This document shows, piece after piece, positions 50,760 to 59,008 of a stretch of DNA of 59,009 nt; within the stretch, counting starts at the first letter, position 1; every line of letters begins with the position of its first letter. The stretch is from JAEYKI01 sp036679405 (GTDB taxonomy: Bacteria; Bacillota; Clostridia; Christensenellales; Christensenellaceae), in the NCBI GenBank assembly GCA_036679405.1, contig JAVBVZ010000046.1, positions 1-59,009 on the forward strand, read 5' to 3'. Made by a program: the position numbers and the translations under genes. The notes below the pieces were generated by a model. That model was not told the DNA's origin and searched no databases. It worked only from the letters and a program-made list of their open reading frames with translations.

Positions 50760-51551
50760 ATGAATGTTTTCGACCATTGCTTCGCGCTGTGCGCCTATAA
50801 AGAAAGCCCCTACCTTCAGGACTGCATTGCCTCTTTGCTGGCGCAGGAGCTGCCTTCCAGGGTGATCATCGCGACCAGCACGCCCAATGAGCATATTGAA
50901 AGAACGGCCCGCCAATTCGGCTTACCCCTATTCATTAGTCCCGGTCCGGGCGGAATTGCTGCGGACTGGAATTTTGCATATAGCTGCGCGGATGCCGAAT
51001 ATATCACCATTACCCACCAGGACGATGTATACTTCAGCGGCTACACCGCGGCTGCAGCAGCTGCGGCACGTGCCGATGCCCTGATCCTGTATACGGATTA
51101 TATGGAACTTTTTGAAGAAAAGACCATCACCAAAAGCCGGCTTCTGTCCCTCAAAAGGCGGATGAACTTTCCGCTTAAGCTGCATGCCTTTCAAAGAAGC
51201 CGTTTTGTCCGCAACCGCATACTTTCCCTGGGCAGTTCCATTTGCTGTCCTTCCGTCATCTTCCACAAATCGAATCTCGGTAACTTTTCCTTTGATCCGG
51301 CTTTCCAATGCGACCTGGATTGGGATGCCTGGTCGCGCATCGCGCAAAACCCCGGCTCTTTCATCTATATTCCCGAAAAGCTGATGGGCCATCGCATCCA
51401 CCGGGAATCCGAGACCACCCGCCTTTTAGAATCGGGGCAACGGTTTTCGGAAGACCTCCTCATTTTTCGCCGCTACTGGCCAGCTCCGTTTGCAAAACTC
51501 ATCATGCACTTCTATCGTGATAGCGCCAAAAGTAATGATAAAAGCATATAA
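50760..51551 (+). CDS. Glycosyltransferase family 2
   Basis: A 263-residue GT-A fold enzyme. N-terminal LCAYKESPYLQDCIASLLAQ is the usual GT2 opening, and THQDDVYFSGY carries the DDx metal/nucleotide motif. LDWDAWSRIAQ near the C-terminus probably holds the acceptor-side acid, followed by LMGHRIHRESET. Cytoplasmic, perhaps membrane-associated. The sugar donor and acceptor are unknown. GAGGAAAATAGC precedes the ATG. In an operon with the flippase. Confidence 0.85.
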   Translation: MNVFDHCFALCAYKESPYLQDCIASLLAQELPSRVIIATSTPNEHIERTARQFGLPLFISPGPGGIAADWNFAYSCADAEYITITHQDDVYFSGYTAAAAAAARADALILYTDYMELFEEKTITKSRLLSLKRRMNFPLKLHAFQRSRFVRNRILSLGSSICCPSVIFHKSNLGNFSFDPAFQCDLDWDAWSRIAQNPGSFIYIPEKLMGHRIHRESETTRLLESGQRFSEDLLIFRRYWPAPFAKLIMHFYRDSAKSNDKSI

Positions 51552-51570
51552 AATCAAGCGGGTATCAAAA

Positions 51571-51589
51571 AAGCGGCTTCCTGCCGCTT
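51571..51589. terminator. Bidirectional terminator between GT2 and pseG
   Basis: AAGCGGC (51571-51577) pairs with GCCGCTT (51583-51589), with T-runs on both strands. Its right arm overlaps the pseG stop codon. Confidence 0.7.
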
Positions 51590-52601
51590 ATTTTTCTTCG
51601 TCCAGATCTATCAGCGCTTCCGCAATCCGCCCCGCGCCTTTTCCGTCCACCAGGCGCACGGCGTTTTGAGAAAGCTGTTTTCGCAATACGGCGTCTTTGG
51701 CCAAAAGTTTTAAATTTTCAAGGATTGCGGCCATGCATCCTTCCGGGTCTTGTTCGTAATGCCCTGCCGGGAGCATGACTCCCTTTTCACCCATTACATC
51801 CACTACATTGTCCTGATTGTCCGCCATGCTGAACGGAATGCAAGGAGCCCCGCAGGCACAGATCTCATAAAGCGTTGACCCTCCGGCGGATACCACTACA
51901 TCGCATTTTTCCATCAGTTCTGCCATGTTCCGGCAATTTTCGTACACGAAAAGACCTTTCGTTTCTTTTTTTATCCGTTTTACATCCCCGGCAAAAATGT
52001 TCAGCGCTCCCACCACCACATGCAGCGCAATTTTATCAAAGCAACGCTGCGCACGAATCATGCGAATCGCCTGTACGGTGATATTATATTTATCCGTTCC
52101 GCCGGTCGTAATCATTATATTTTTTACCGCGTCAAACTTTCTCTTGAAAGCCATGTTCTGAAATTCTGTCCGCAAAGGGGCATAGCTGCAACCCAGGAGC
52201 AATTTTTCAGGTCCGCTGTATTCATGCGAAGCGTAATCCAAATTGTAATTGACAAGCAAATCCACCGGCAGCTTCCCGTCTCCCATATCAAAGATGACCG
52301 CCGTTTTCACATGGCCGTGCAACTTCTTAAAATAAATCGCATCCGCAAAATAGCTGTCCACCAAAAGTGTGGTTATACCGGAAGCGTGCAGCAGCGACGA
52401 TAAATCTTCTTCGCTCAGATCGTCATAAACGCCCTGCAGCGTTATACATCTAAACCCCGCCTGCCGAATCAATGCTTCTGCATCTATCGAAAAGAACACC
52501 GGTTCTCCGCCTTTTTTTCGAACGGCCTCCCCTATGGAAAGGCAGCGCATAATGTGCCCTGTGCCTATTTTCTCGTTTCCGTCCGCTCTGATCCCGATCA
52601 T
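51588..52601 (-). CDS. pseG: PseG, UDP-sugar hydrolase of pseudaminic acid synthesis
   Basis: Releases UDP from UDP-2,4-diacetamido-2,4,6-trideoxy-L-altropyranose. A GT-B-like fold of 337 residues. The start RADGNEKIGTGHIMRCLSI holds the family motif with the catalytic histidine (GxGHxxR); ITTGGTDKYN and VVSAGGSTLYEICACGAP mark the UDP-binding half. ATG at 52601 overlaps the pseI stop (ATGA); the frame opens 18 codons earlier inside pseI. Start and function are well supported by the neighbour. Confidence 0.92.
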   Translation of the reverse strand: MIGIRADGNEKIGTGHIMRCLSIGEAVRKKGGEPVFFSIDAEALIRQAGFRCITLQGVYDDLSEEDLSSLLHASGITTLLVDSYFADAIYFKKLHGHVKTAVIFDMGDGKLPVDLLVNYNLDYASHEYSGPEKLLLGCSYAPLRTEFQNMAFKRKFDAVKNIMITTGGTDKYNITVQAIRMIRAQRCFDKIALHVVVGALNIFAGDVKRIKKETKGLFVYENCRNMAELMEKCDVVVSAGGSTLYEICACGAPCIPFSMADNQDNVVDVMGEKGVMLPAGHYEQDPEGCMAAILENLKLLAKDAVLRKQLSQNAVRLVDGKGAGRIAEALIDLDEEK

Positions 52602-53632
52602 TTTTCCACATTCTCCCACGCCAAAGGATTGCCGTATTTGATGGCTTTTGCGCATTTCTTTCCCAAAATTTCTTCATAAAACACAGGCGCAAGTCCATAG
52701 GAAGGACGGATCACCCGGATGTTTCCTTCGGTAAAAGTTTCTCCCGGAGCAATATCCGCGCTCGCAAATACCGAGCGTCTGCACCAGCGCGCTTCTTTCT
52801 CCCGCGGAGTCGGCATATATGTTGCCTGTCCGCGGGACCGTGCGGCCAACCCCGCTGACTCTACCATCGCAGCAAATTCTTCCGGTTCCATTGAAAACGC
52901 GCTGTCCGGATTTTTAATGGCGCGGCTTAAGCAAAAATGTTTTTCAATGACACACGCGCCAAGCGCCGCAGCCGCCGTACTGGCCACGTTGCCCATCGAA
53001 TGGTCTGAAAAACCTACGGGCACAAGAAAATCTTTTTCCATTTCAGGGATCACCGCAAGATTCATATCTGAAAAATCGGCCGGATATTCGCTGGTACACT
53101 TCAGAAGCACAATCTGCTCATTACCGCAGGCACGCACCGCTTCTACCGCCTTTTCAATTTCTTCCCGGTCACCCATCCCGGTCGAGATCAGCATGGGTTT
53201 CCCTGTCCTGGCCACAGTTTTAATCAGCGGGATATCGGTCAGTTCGTAAGAAGCAATCTTATACATTTCCACGCCAAGATCCTCCAAAAACTCCACCGAC
53301 GTCGCGTCAAAAGGGGTTGAAAGAAAATCAAGCCCGCATATCTGCGCCTCTTCTTTAATCGTCTTCTGCCATTCCCAGGGCATATGTGCTTCTTTGTAAA
53401 GATCGTACAGCGTATATCCGTCCCACAGTCCGCCCTTTACTTTAAAATAGTCCAAATCACTTTCAAGGGTCATCGTATCTGCGGTATAAGTCTGAAGCTT
53501 AACGCAATCGGCGCCCGCACCTTTCGCCGCATGTACAATCTTGAGCGCATTTTCAAGATCTCCCGCATGATTGGCGGACATTTCGGCAATAAAGTAGATT
53601 GCTCCGTTTTTGATCTTTTCGTATAATCTCAT
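52598..53632 (-). CDS. pseI: PseI, pseudaminic acid synthase (NeuB family)
   Basis: Condenses the PseG product with phosphoenolpyruvate. A 344-residue NeuB-type barrel with a C-terminal antifreeze-like SAF domain. FIAEMSANHAGDLENALKIV at the N-terminus favours PseI over NeuB and LegI; LKCTSEYPADFSDMNL, VGFSDHSMGN, VIEKHFCLSRA and the SAF part RRSVFASADIAPGETFTEGN follow. PseB, PseC and PseF are not in the window, so they must lie beyond the IS or elsewhere. Confidence 0.93.
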   Translation of the reverse strand: MRLYEKIKNGAIYFIAEMSANHAGDLENALKIVHAAKGAGADCVKLQTYTADTMTLESDLDYFKVKGGLWDGYTLYDLYKEAHMPWEWQKTIKEEAQICGLDFLSTPFDATSVEFLEDLGVEMYKIASYELTDIPLIKTVARTGKPMLISTGMGDREEIEKAVEAVRACGNEQIVLLKCTSEYPADFSDMNLAVIPEMEKDFLVPVGFSDHSMGNVASTAAAALGACVIEKHFCLSRAIKNPDSAFSMEPEEFAAMVESAGLAARSRGQATYMPTPREKEARWCRRSVFASADIAPGETFTEGNIRVIRPSYGLAPVFYEEILGKKCAKAIKYGNPLAWENVEK

Positions 53633-53637
53633 GGCTT

Positions 53638-55722
53638 TTACTCCTCTGTTTTTTCGTTTTGGTACAGGCGATATATGGTAATCCCCCCGTTGCTGAAAAC
53701 CACTTCTCCCAGACTCTTATCCAGATAAAACGCCGGCGTCATAAACGTGCTGCTCACCAGATAATCCACACCCTGATCCGCCAAAACGGCCACTGCAGCG
53801 GGATCGCTTGTATATACCCGCTTCAAAAGAGCAAGACGTTCATCAATCAATTGTTGATAATTTTCGTCATATGTATTGATATAATAGTATCCCTCAAGAA
53901 AATTTTCCCGTTCGGAAAAAGCGGTGTAATAAAAGTAACGGGCATAATTGTCATCCTCTCCGGGGACATAATAAATCCGGTCGGAAGCCACTACCGCATC
54001 TTTTGGCGTATGATCCGCAATCCATTTCATGCCCTCATATTCTTCGGCGGTTATTCCGTCGTAAGGGCTCACATTATTTTGGTTTTCAAGTTTTCCCTGC
54101 CAGTCCTGCACCACCGTTTGAGCCGTGGGCAGTACGCTCCAAACTGTGATCGCCGCAGCAATACATACCAGGATGATCTTTCCGCTTGTTTTGACTTTCC
54201 CGCCCTCTAAGCCCTTCATGAGCACATAGAATACGGCAAAAACTCCAAAAGGAACCGCGGCAACCATAAAAAGGACATTCGAATATCCCGGCTGAAAAAA
54301 GACAGACGCCGCCACAATTCCGGCAAGGATACCTGATAATAAGAAGACCGCCACTACGTCGGGCTTTCGCCTGGCAGCCATATAAACGACCAGCATAACA
54401 AGGGCCGCCGCAATAACAGTATGATTCAAAAACAGGTATACCGGATATGCAATCAGGGCAGCGGCCGTCTCGCCCACTGCCGAAAGAAGGGCTTGATAAT
54501 ATGCCGGGTTCGCAGCCAGCATAGGCGTCAGCGCCTCTGCCGAGAGCCCGTTATAACCGTGTGCTCCCACCACCATCGTAAACATCATGAATGCCAGTAC
54601 GCCCAGCATGGCAATCCCGCCCGCAAACATCTGAAGCGTATTTTTCCTGCGGATCATCTGCATCAAAAAGACGATTCCCGCTCCCGCAATCAGCATAACC
54701 GCGAACAGGCTCTTTGTCCCGACAGCCGCACAGAGGAAAACAAGAAACAAAAGAAAATCACGGTTTTTAAACACCTTGATTTTCTCAATATCTTTAAAGG
54801 CCCTGAGTAAAAAATACGCGGCTGCAATGGTAAAAGAGAGTGCAAATACAGTCGCATATGCCTGCCATAGCATATGCCGCATTAAAATAATACTGGAAAA
54901 CAGCGTAGCGGCAACCAGCGCCGTGCGGACCCATACGTTTTTAACCGTTAAAGATAAAAGCAAATACATCGCGCCGGCAAAAACAATTACCTGAAGGACC
55001 GGCAGGAACTTAAAATATAAAACAAACGACGAAATCCCAAGTATATTGCGGAAAGCCGCTAAAAACACGTTGGTAAAGAAATGGTAGCTGAAGGTGATCC
55101 CTTCCACATGAATATCCATAACGGGAAAACCGTTTGCAATGGCGGTCGTATTGCCGGTGTTCCATAAAAGATCCTGATAATAACTCATGGAAGGATGCCC
55201 GCCCAGGTCCGGCACCTTGGATGCATACACGGCTGAAAAAAACACCATTGTAAGAAGCCCTGCAAGCAGCGCGGACAAAGCCCATCCCTCCCGGTTGTCA
55301 AGGGGTATGTTTCTAAAATCTTCTTTTTTTCCGAATAAAAACCATACGCTGGCCAGCGCAACAGCCGCCATTTCTATAAGCAGGGACTCCTTGGCACCCA
55401 GAGAATAAAAAATATAAAATTCCAGTATGACGAGCACGATCCCCAGCAGGTAAGAGATCGCAATAAACTTAATCAGGCTTCCGGTGTGCGCCGCGCCGTC
55501 TCTTTCATGCCCATTGACCGGAAAGGGACCCATCAGCAAACGTGCGGCCGCCATTCCCGGGACCAACACAAAAGCAAACTGGGATATCAAAAACATAAAC
55601 TGGTCTGAAAATGAAACCTGGCCAAACCGCTGCGTCAGGACAATAAATCCGGCTGCATACACCGCCAGGCACAAAATCCAGGCTCTCGTATCAAAAATCT
55701 TTTTTTTGTTTGGGAAATCCAT
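53638..55722 (-). CDS. Large polytopic membrane protein, probably a GT-C glycosyltransferase
   Basis: A 694-residue protein with about 12-14 membrane segments and a C-terminal soluble part (about 540-694). After the fifth to sixth segment comes VPDLGGHPSMSYYQDLLWNT, then FSYHFFTNVFLAAF, a loop of the kind seen in GT-C enzymes that use lipid-linked sugars. The soluble part (EYEGMKWIADHTPKDAVVAS, DQGVDYLVSS) is also common in such proteins. It ends 5 nt before pseI, so the three genes form one unit. The function is inferred from fold and locus; the exact family is not recognised. ATG at 55722 has AGAGGTG upstream. Confidence 0.65.
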   Translation of the reverse strand: MDFPNKKKIFDTRAWILCLAVYAAGFIVLTQRFGQVSFSDQFMFLISQFAFVLVPGMAAARLLMGPFPVNGHERDGAAHTGSLIKFIAISYLLGIVLVILEFYIFYSLGAKESLLIEMAAVALASVWFLFGKKEDFRNIPLDNREGWALSALLAGLLTMVFFSAVYASKVPDLGGHPSMSYYQDLLWNTGNTTAIANGFPVMDIHVEGITFSYHFFTNVFLAAFRNILGISSFVLYFKFLPVLQVIVFAGAMYLLLSLTVKNVWVRTALVAATLFSSIILMRHMLWQAYATVFALSFTIAAAYFLLRAFKDIEKIKVFKNRDFLLFLVFLCAAVGTKSLFAVMLIAGAGIVFLMQMIRRKNTLQMFAGGIAMLGVLAFMMFTMVVGAHGYNGLSAEALTPMLAANPAYYQALLSAVGETAAALIAYPVYLFLNHTVIAAALVMLVVYMAARRKPDVVAVFLLSGILAGIVAASVFFQPGYSNVLFMVAAVPFGVFAVFYVLMKGLEGGKVKTSGKIILVCIAAAITVWSVLPTAQTVVQDWQGKLENQNNVSPYDGITAEEYEGMKWIADHTPKDAVVASDRIYYVPGEDDNYARYFYYTAFSERENFLEGYYYINTYDENYQQLIDERLALLKRVYTSDPAAVAVLADQGVDYLVSSTFMTPAFYLDKSLGEVVFSNGGITIYRLYQNEKTEE

Positions 55723-55886
55723 TCAGCACCTCTGAAAAGTAATACTATAATTTGTATTATATACTAAAAAAAATTATAGCGGTACCCTTTTTTAGGGACT
55801 GCTCTTCAGACGCCGTCCGTGTTGCATTTTACAGGTTGAAATGATATATTTTATATAATCGGTTTTTGATAAAGGATGGATCTGTT

Positions 55887-57644
55887 TTGAAAGTACTAAG
55901 TGGCCTCTCCCCTTCTCAGATTATGCAAAACAAAAGAAGCCTGCGCACCAAGCTGCTGTCCGGCGAAGGGTTGCTTCCAAAAAAAATCGCTGTTTTAAGC
56001 GGTTCAACCATTGGAGAAATCAAAAACATATTCGAGCTGTTTTTATTGGACGAGGGTATTCTTCCGGAATTCTGGGTTGGCGGATTCGACCGCTACTATG
56101 AAGACGTCGTTTTTGAAAATGCCTCTTTAAAAGAATTCGCACCCGATCTGATTTACCTGCATATTTCCACCGTTAACATCAGGCAGCTTCCCTCTCCGGC
56201 AGATGCGCAGCCGCGTGTGGAAGAGCTCCTTTCCTCTTTTTGGGGCCGTATCAGGCAGGTATTGGATAAGATTTATTCGGACTATTCCTGTCCGGTCATC
56301 GTAAATAATTTTGAGCCGCTTCCCTACCGCCTGTTTGGCAACAGCGACGTTTACCGGACATCCGGCCGGCTTCATTTTATCCGGAAACTAAACGCGCTTC
56401 TCGGCGAATATGCACAGCAGAATGAATTCTGCCATATCAACGATATTGATTACCTCTCTTCAGTCTACGGACTGAAGCGCTGGACGGACCCAAAATACTG
56501 GTATTTGTATAAGTATGCCCTGAGCCCGGACGCCATACCGCTTTTGGGGCAAAATTTAGCATTTATTACTAAATCCGTGTTCGGCAAAAATAAAAAAGCG
56601 CTTGCCCTGGACCTTGACAATACGCTTTGGGGCGGTGTTGTCGGCGATGACGGCGCAGAAAACATCCTCATCGGCGGCGAAACGCCTGCAGGCATGGCCT
56701 ACGCAGATTTTCAGCGGTATTTGAAATCCCTTTCCGAAATGGGCATCCTGTTGACCGTATGCTCTAAAAACGATCCCCAAATTGCCAAAACGGGCTTCAG
56801 CGCTCCCGGCAGCGTCCTTAAAAACGAAGATTTTTTAGAATTTGTTGCCAACTGGCGGGACAAAGCTTCGAATATTGAAGAAATAGCCCGGGCAATCAAT
56901 ATCCTTCCGGATAGCATTGTTCTTGCGGACGACAATCCCGCCGAACGCGAACTGGTTTCCCAGGCTCTGCCCCAGGTGGAGGCCCCCGCCCTATCCGATC
57001 CGTCGGGATTTATTCAAACACTGGACGATGCCGGCTTCTTTGAAGTAACTGCCTTTTCATCAGAAGACGCAAAACGCGGAGAATATTACAAAGAAGATAA
57101 ACTTCGCGCAAAAGCACAGACCGCATATAAAGATTATACGGCATATTTAAAATCTCTTGAAATGAACGCGGCGCTTTCGGGATTTCACAACATCCCCCGT
57201 ATCACGCAGCTCATCAATAAAACCAATCAGTTTAATCTTACCACCCTGCGGATGACTGAAGGCGAAGTGCAAAAAGCCTCTCAGGATCCAAATATCATTT
57301 CCGTCAGCGCTCAACTGGACGACAAATTCGGCGATAACGGGATCGTCAGTGCGCTTCTGGCAGAAGTCAAAAACGCTTCGGCACGCATACGTCTTTGGGT
57401 CATGAGCTGCCGCGTATTTGAACGCAACCTGGAATTTGCCGTTTTTGACGAACTGGTCCGCCAGTGTTCTTCGCGCCGGATCCGTAAAATTAAAGGCGAA
57501 TACTTGCCCACCGCTAAAAACGGATATGTCAAAGATCTGTACGCCCGCCTTGGGTTTGTGCATATAGCCGAAAACACGTGGGAATTCACCATTCCTTCGG
57601 ATTACAAAAATAAAAATCACGTTATAGGAGTAAAAACATTATGA
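55887..57644 (+). CDS. FkbH-like HAD-IIIC protein (acyl loading onto ACP)
   Basis: A 585-residue protein. The N-terminal part (SGLSPSQIMQNKRSL and an SGNH-like stretch) is followed by the HAD-IIIC domain with LDLDNTLWGGVVGDDG at about residues 247-262, VCSKND and VLADDNPAERELV, and then a C-terminal GNAT-like domain (INKTNQFNLTTLRMTEGEV, YVKDLYARLGFV). FkbH proteins make glyceryl-ACP from 1,3-bisphosphoglycerate; relatives act in polyketide and glycan loci. The ACP gene overlaps by four bases, which strongly supports acyl transfer to it. TTG at 55887 chosen (AAGGA upstream, family-like N-terminus); TTG at 55866 is an alternative. Confidence 0.85.
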   Translation: MKVLSGLSPSQIMQNKRSLRTKLLSGEGLLPKKIAVLSGSTIGEIKNIFELFLLDEGILPEFWVGGFDRYYEDVVFENASLKEFAPDLIYLHISTVNIRQLPSPADAQPRVEELLSSFWGRIRQVLDKIYSDYSCPVIVNNFEPLPYRLFGNSDVYRTSGRLHFIRKLNALLGEYAQQNEFCHINDIDYLSSVYGLKRWTDPKYWYLYKYALSPDAIPLLGQNLAFITKSVFGKNKKALALDLDNTLWGGVVGDDGAENILIGGETPAGMAYADFQRYLKSLSEMGILLTVCSKNDPQIAKTGFSAPGSVLKNEDFLEFVANWRDKASNIEEIARAINILPDSIVLADDNPAERELVSQALPQVEAPALSDPSGFIQTLDDAGFFEVTAFSSEDAKRGEYYKEDKLRAKAQTAYKDYTAYLKSLEMNAALSGFHNIPRITQLINKTNQFNLTTLRMTEGEVQKASQDPNIISVSAQLDDKFGDNGIVSALLAEVKNASARIRLWVMSCRVFERNLEFAVFDELVRQCSSRRIRKIKGEYLPTAKNGYVKDLYARLGFVHIAENTWEFTIPSDYKNKNHVIGVKTL

Positions 57645-57886
57645 CAACACCGCAGCTGCAATTAGAGATCCAGGATGTCTTCCGCCGTATTTTCGGTGAT
57701 GAAACGCTTGTCGTCTCCTCCTCTACTTCCCAGGAAGACATTGAAGCATGGGATTCACTGGAACACATCAATATCCTGTCTATCATAGAACAGAAATACG
57801 GTATTAAATTTGACTTGAACGAGGTCATGGAAATCAAAACAGCCGGCGATATTATGCAGCTTGTCTCCCAAAAGGTACACGGATGA
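57641..57886 (+). CDS. Acyl carrier protein
   Basis: An 81-residue acidic ACP. The phosphopantetheine serine is in EAWDSLEHINIL (DSL motif) near residue 39. It is not the fatty-acid ACP but a dedicated carrier, being coupled to the FkbH gene upstream and the VOC gene downstream by ATGA overlaps at both ends. Probably carries a glyceryl-type or related acyl group. Confidence 0.9.
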   Translation: MTTPQLQLEIQDVFRRIFGDETLVVSSSTSQEDIEAWDSLEHINILSIIEQKYGIKFDLNEVMEIKTAGDIMQLVSQKVHG

Positions 57887-58275
57887 AGGCGCATCACATC
57901 GGCTATCTGGTCGAAGATATCCAGTCCGCCATACAGCAGTTTATGCAAATGGGATATCATCTTCAAAAAGAGGGTGTCGTTCAGGATGATGCCCGCGGCA
58001 TATCCATCTGTTTTATGGAAAGCGGCGCTCTTCTTGTGGAACTTATTTCTCCTTTGGGCGGCAAATCAACCGTATCGGGAATGCTTAAGAAAAAAGGGCC
58101 GGGCCCTTACCATATCTGTTATCTTTCAGAAAATTTAAACGCCGATATCAGTTCGCTTTCAAAAACCGGCTTTATGCCCATTACGCCGCCTGCTCCCGCA
58201 ATTGCTCTGCAAAACAAAAAGGTCGCATTTTTGTTCAGCAAGAACGCGGGCATCATAGAATTGCTGGAAAAATAG
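57883..58275 (+). CDS. VOC-family protein (glyoxalase / methylmalonyl-CoA epimerase-like)
   Basis: A 130-residue vicinal-oxygen-chelate protein. HHIGYLVEDIQSAIQQFMQM at the N-terminus and GPGPYHICYLSENL in the second half supply the metal histidines, with VELISP and IIELLEK the acidic positions. This is the methylmalonyl-CoA epimerase-like branch. In this operon it probably acts on the acyl-ACP, for example epimerising it. ATG overlaps the ACP stop. Confidence 0.8.
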   Translation: MKAHHIGYLVEDIQSAIQQFMQMGYHLQKEGVVQDDARGISICFMESGALLVELISPLGGKSTVSGMLKKKGPGPYHICYLSENLNADISSLSKTGFMPITPPAPAIALQNKKVAFLFSKNAGIIELLEK

Positions 58276-58307
58276 TTTTTTCATATGCAAAAGAAAGGAT
58301 CCGTCCT

Positions 58308-58868
58308 ATGAATGAGTTTCCTTCGGTCTATTGCCGGCTTCTCCGTCAAAACGACCTTGAAAAAATCATGAACTGGCGAATGCAGCCGGATATCACACGC
58401 TACATGAATACGGACCCTGCTCTGTCACTGGAAGACCAGAAAAAATGGTTCTCATCCGTCAGCCGGAAAAACCCTTTTTTTTATTGGATCATTTCGGTAG
58501 ACGGCCGGGACGCAGGCGTCATTCAGATTGTGGAATATACGGAAAACGAATGTGAATGGGGCTACTATGTAGCAGACAAAAGCGTGCGGTCCGTTTCGCT
58601 CGCCGTTGCCCTGGAGCTCAGCCTGTATGATTATATTTTTGCCCATACGCCGGTCGATACGATTCTTGCGCAAACCTTTAGCCTCAATGCGTCTGTGGTG
58701 CGGCTGCACGAGCTTTGCGGCTGCGATACAAAAGAAATCCTCAAAAACCACGTGCATAAGAACGGCGAATCTTTTGACATAACGGTCCAGGTTATGCCGC
58801 GGAAAAAATGGACCGCCATTAAAGGCGGCCTTTCCTATCATCATATTGATTTTGAGGCTCAAAAATAA
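58308..58868 (+). CDS. PseH-like GNAT acyltransferase
   Basis: A 186-residue GNAT protein. The start CRLLRQNDLEKIMNWRMQPD with ITRYMNTDPALSLEDQKKWF closely follows PseH and related amino-sugar acetyltransferases. ECEWGYYVADKSVRSVSLA lies in the acetyl-CoA region, where the usual Q/RxxGxG loop is altered (SVRSVSLA). PseH acetylates the 4-amino group of the altrosamine precursor; this protein may do so, or transfer the acyl group carried by the ACP. AAGGA precedes the ATG. Last gene before the IS end, 27 bp away. Confidence 0.78.
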   Translation: MNEFPSVYCRLLRQNDLEKIMNWRMQPDITRYMNTDPALSLEDQKKWFSSVSRKNPFFYWIISVDGRDAGVIQIVEYTENECEWGYYVADKSVRSVSLAVALELSLYDYIFAHTPVDTILAQTFSLNASVVRLHELCGCDTKEILKNHVHKNGESFDITVQVMPRKKWTAIKGGLSYHHIDFEAQK

Positions 58869-58921
58869 TTTGACGTTTAAAAAGCCCGCCGGAAGTGAAC
58901 TGGTCAATAGTTAGTGGACAG

Positions 58922-58969
58922 AAAAAAACTTTAAAACCCTTGCTCGGCTTTAAACTGAGCAGGGGTTTT
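58922..58969 (-). terminator. Intrinsic terminator in the second IS copy
   Basis: Mirror copy of the terminator at 41-88: a stem of 12 pairs with one mismatch inside the transposase 3' end and a T-run in the minus-strand direction. Confidence 0.7.
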
Positions 58970-59008
58970 GTAATTAAGAGCATAAGCAGGTCTGGCAAAA
59001 TTGTAGTA
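58931..59008 (-). CDS. IS3-family transposase OrfB, C-terminal 25 residues (second copy, partial)
   Basis: The minus strand reads the same tail as bases 2-79 (YYNFARPAYALNYKTPAQF then KAEQGF, stop), cut by the window edge. It is identical to the left copy over the visible part, as expected for recent transposition of one element. Confidence 0.8.
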   Translation of the reverse strand, partial: YYNFARPAYALNYKTPAQFKAEQGF

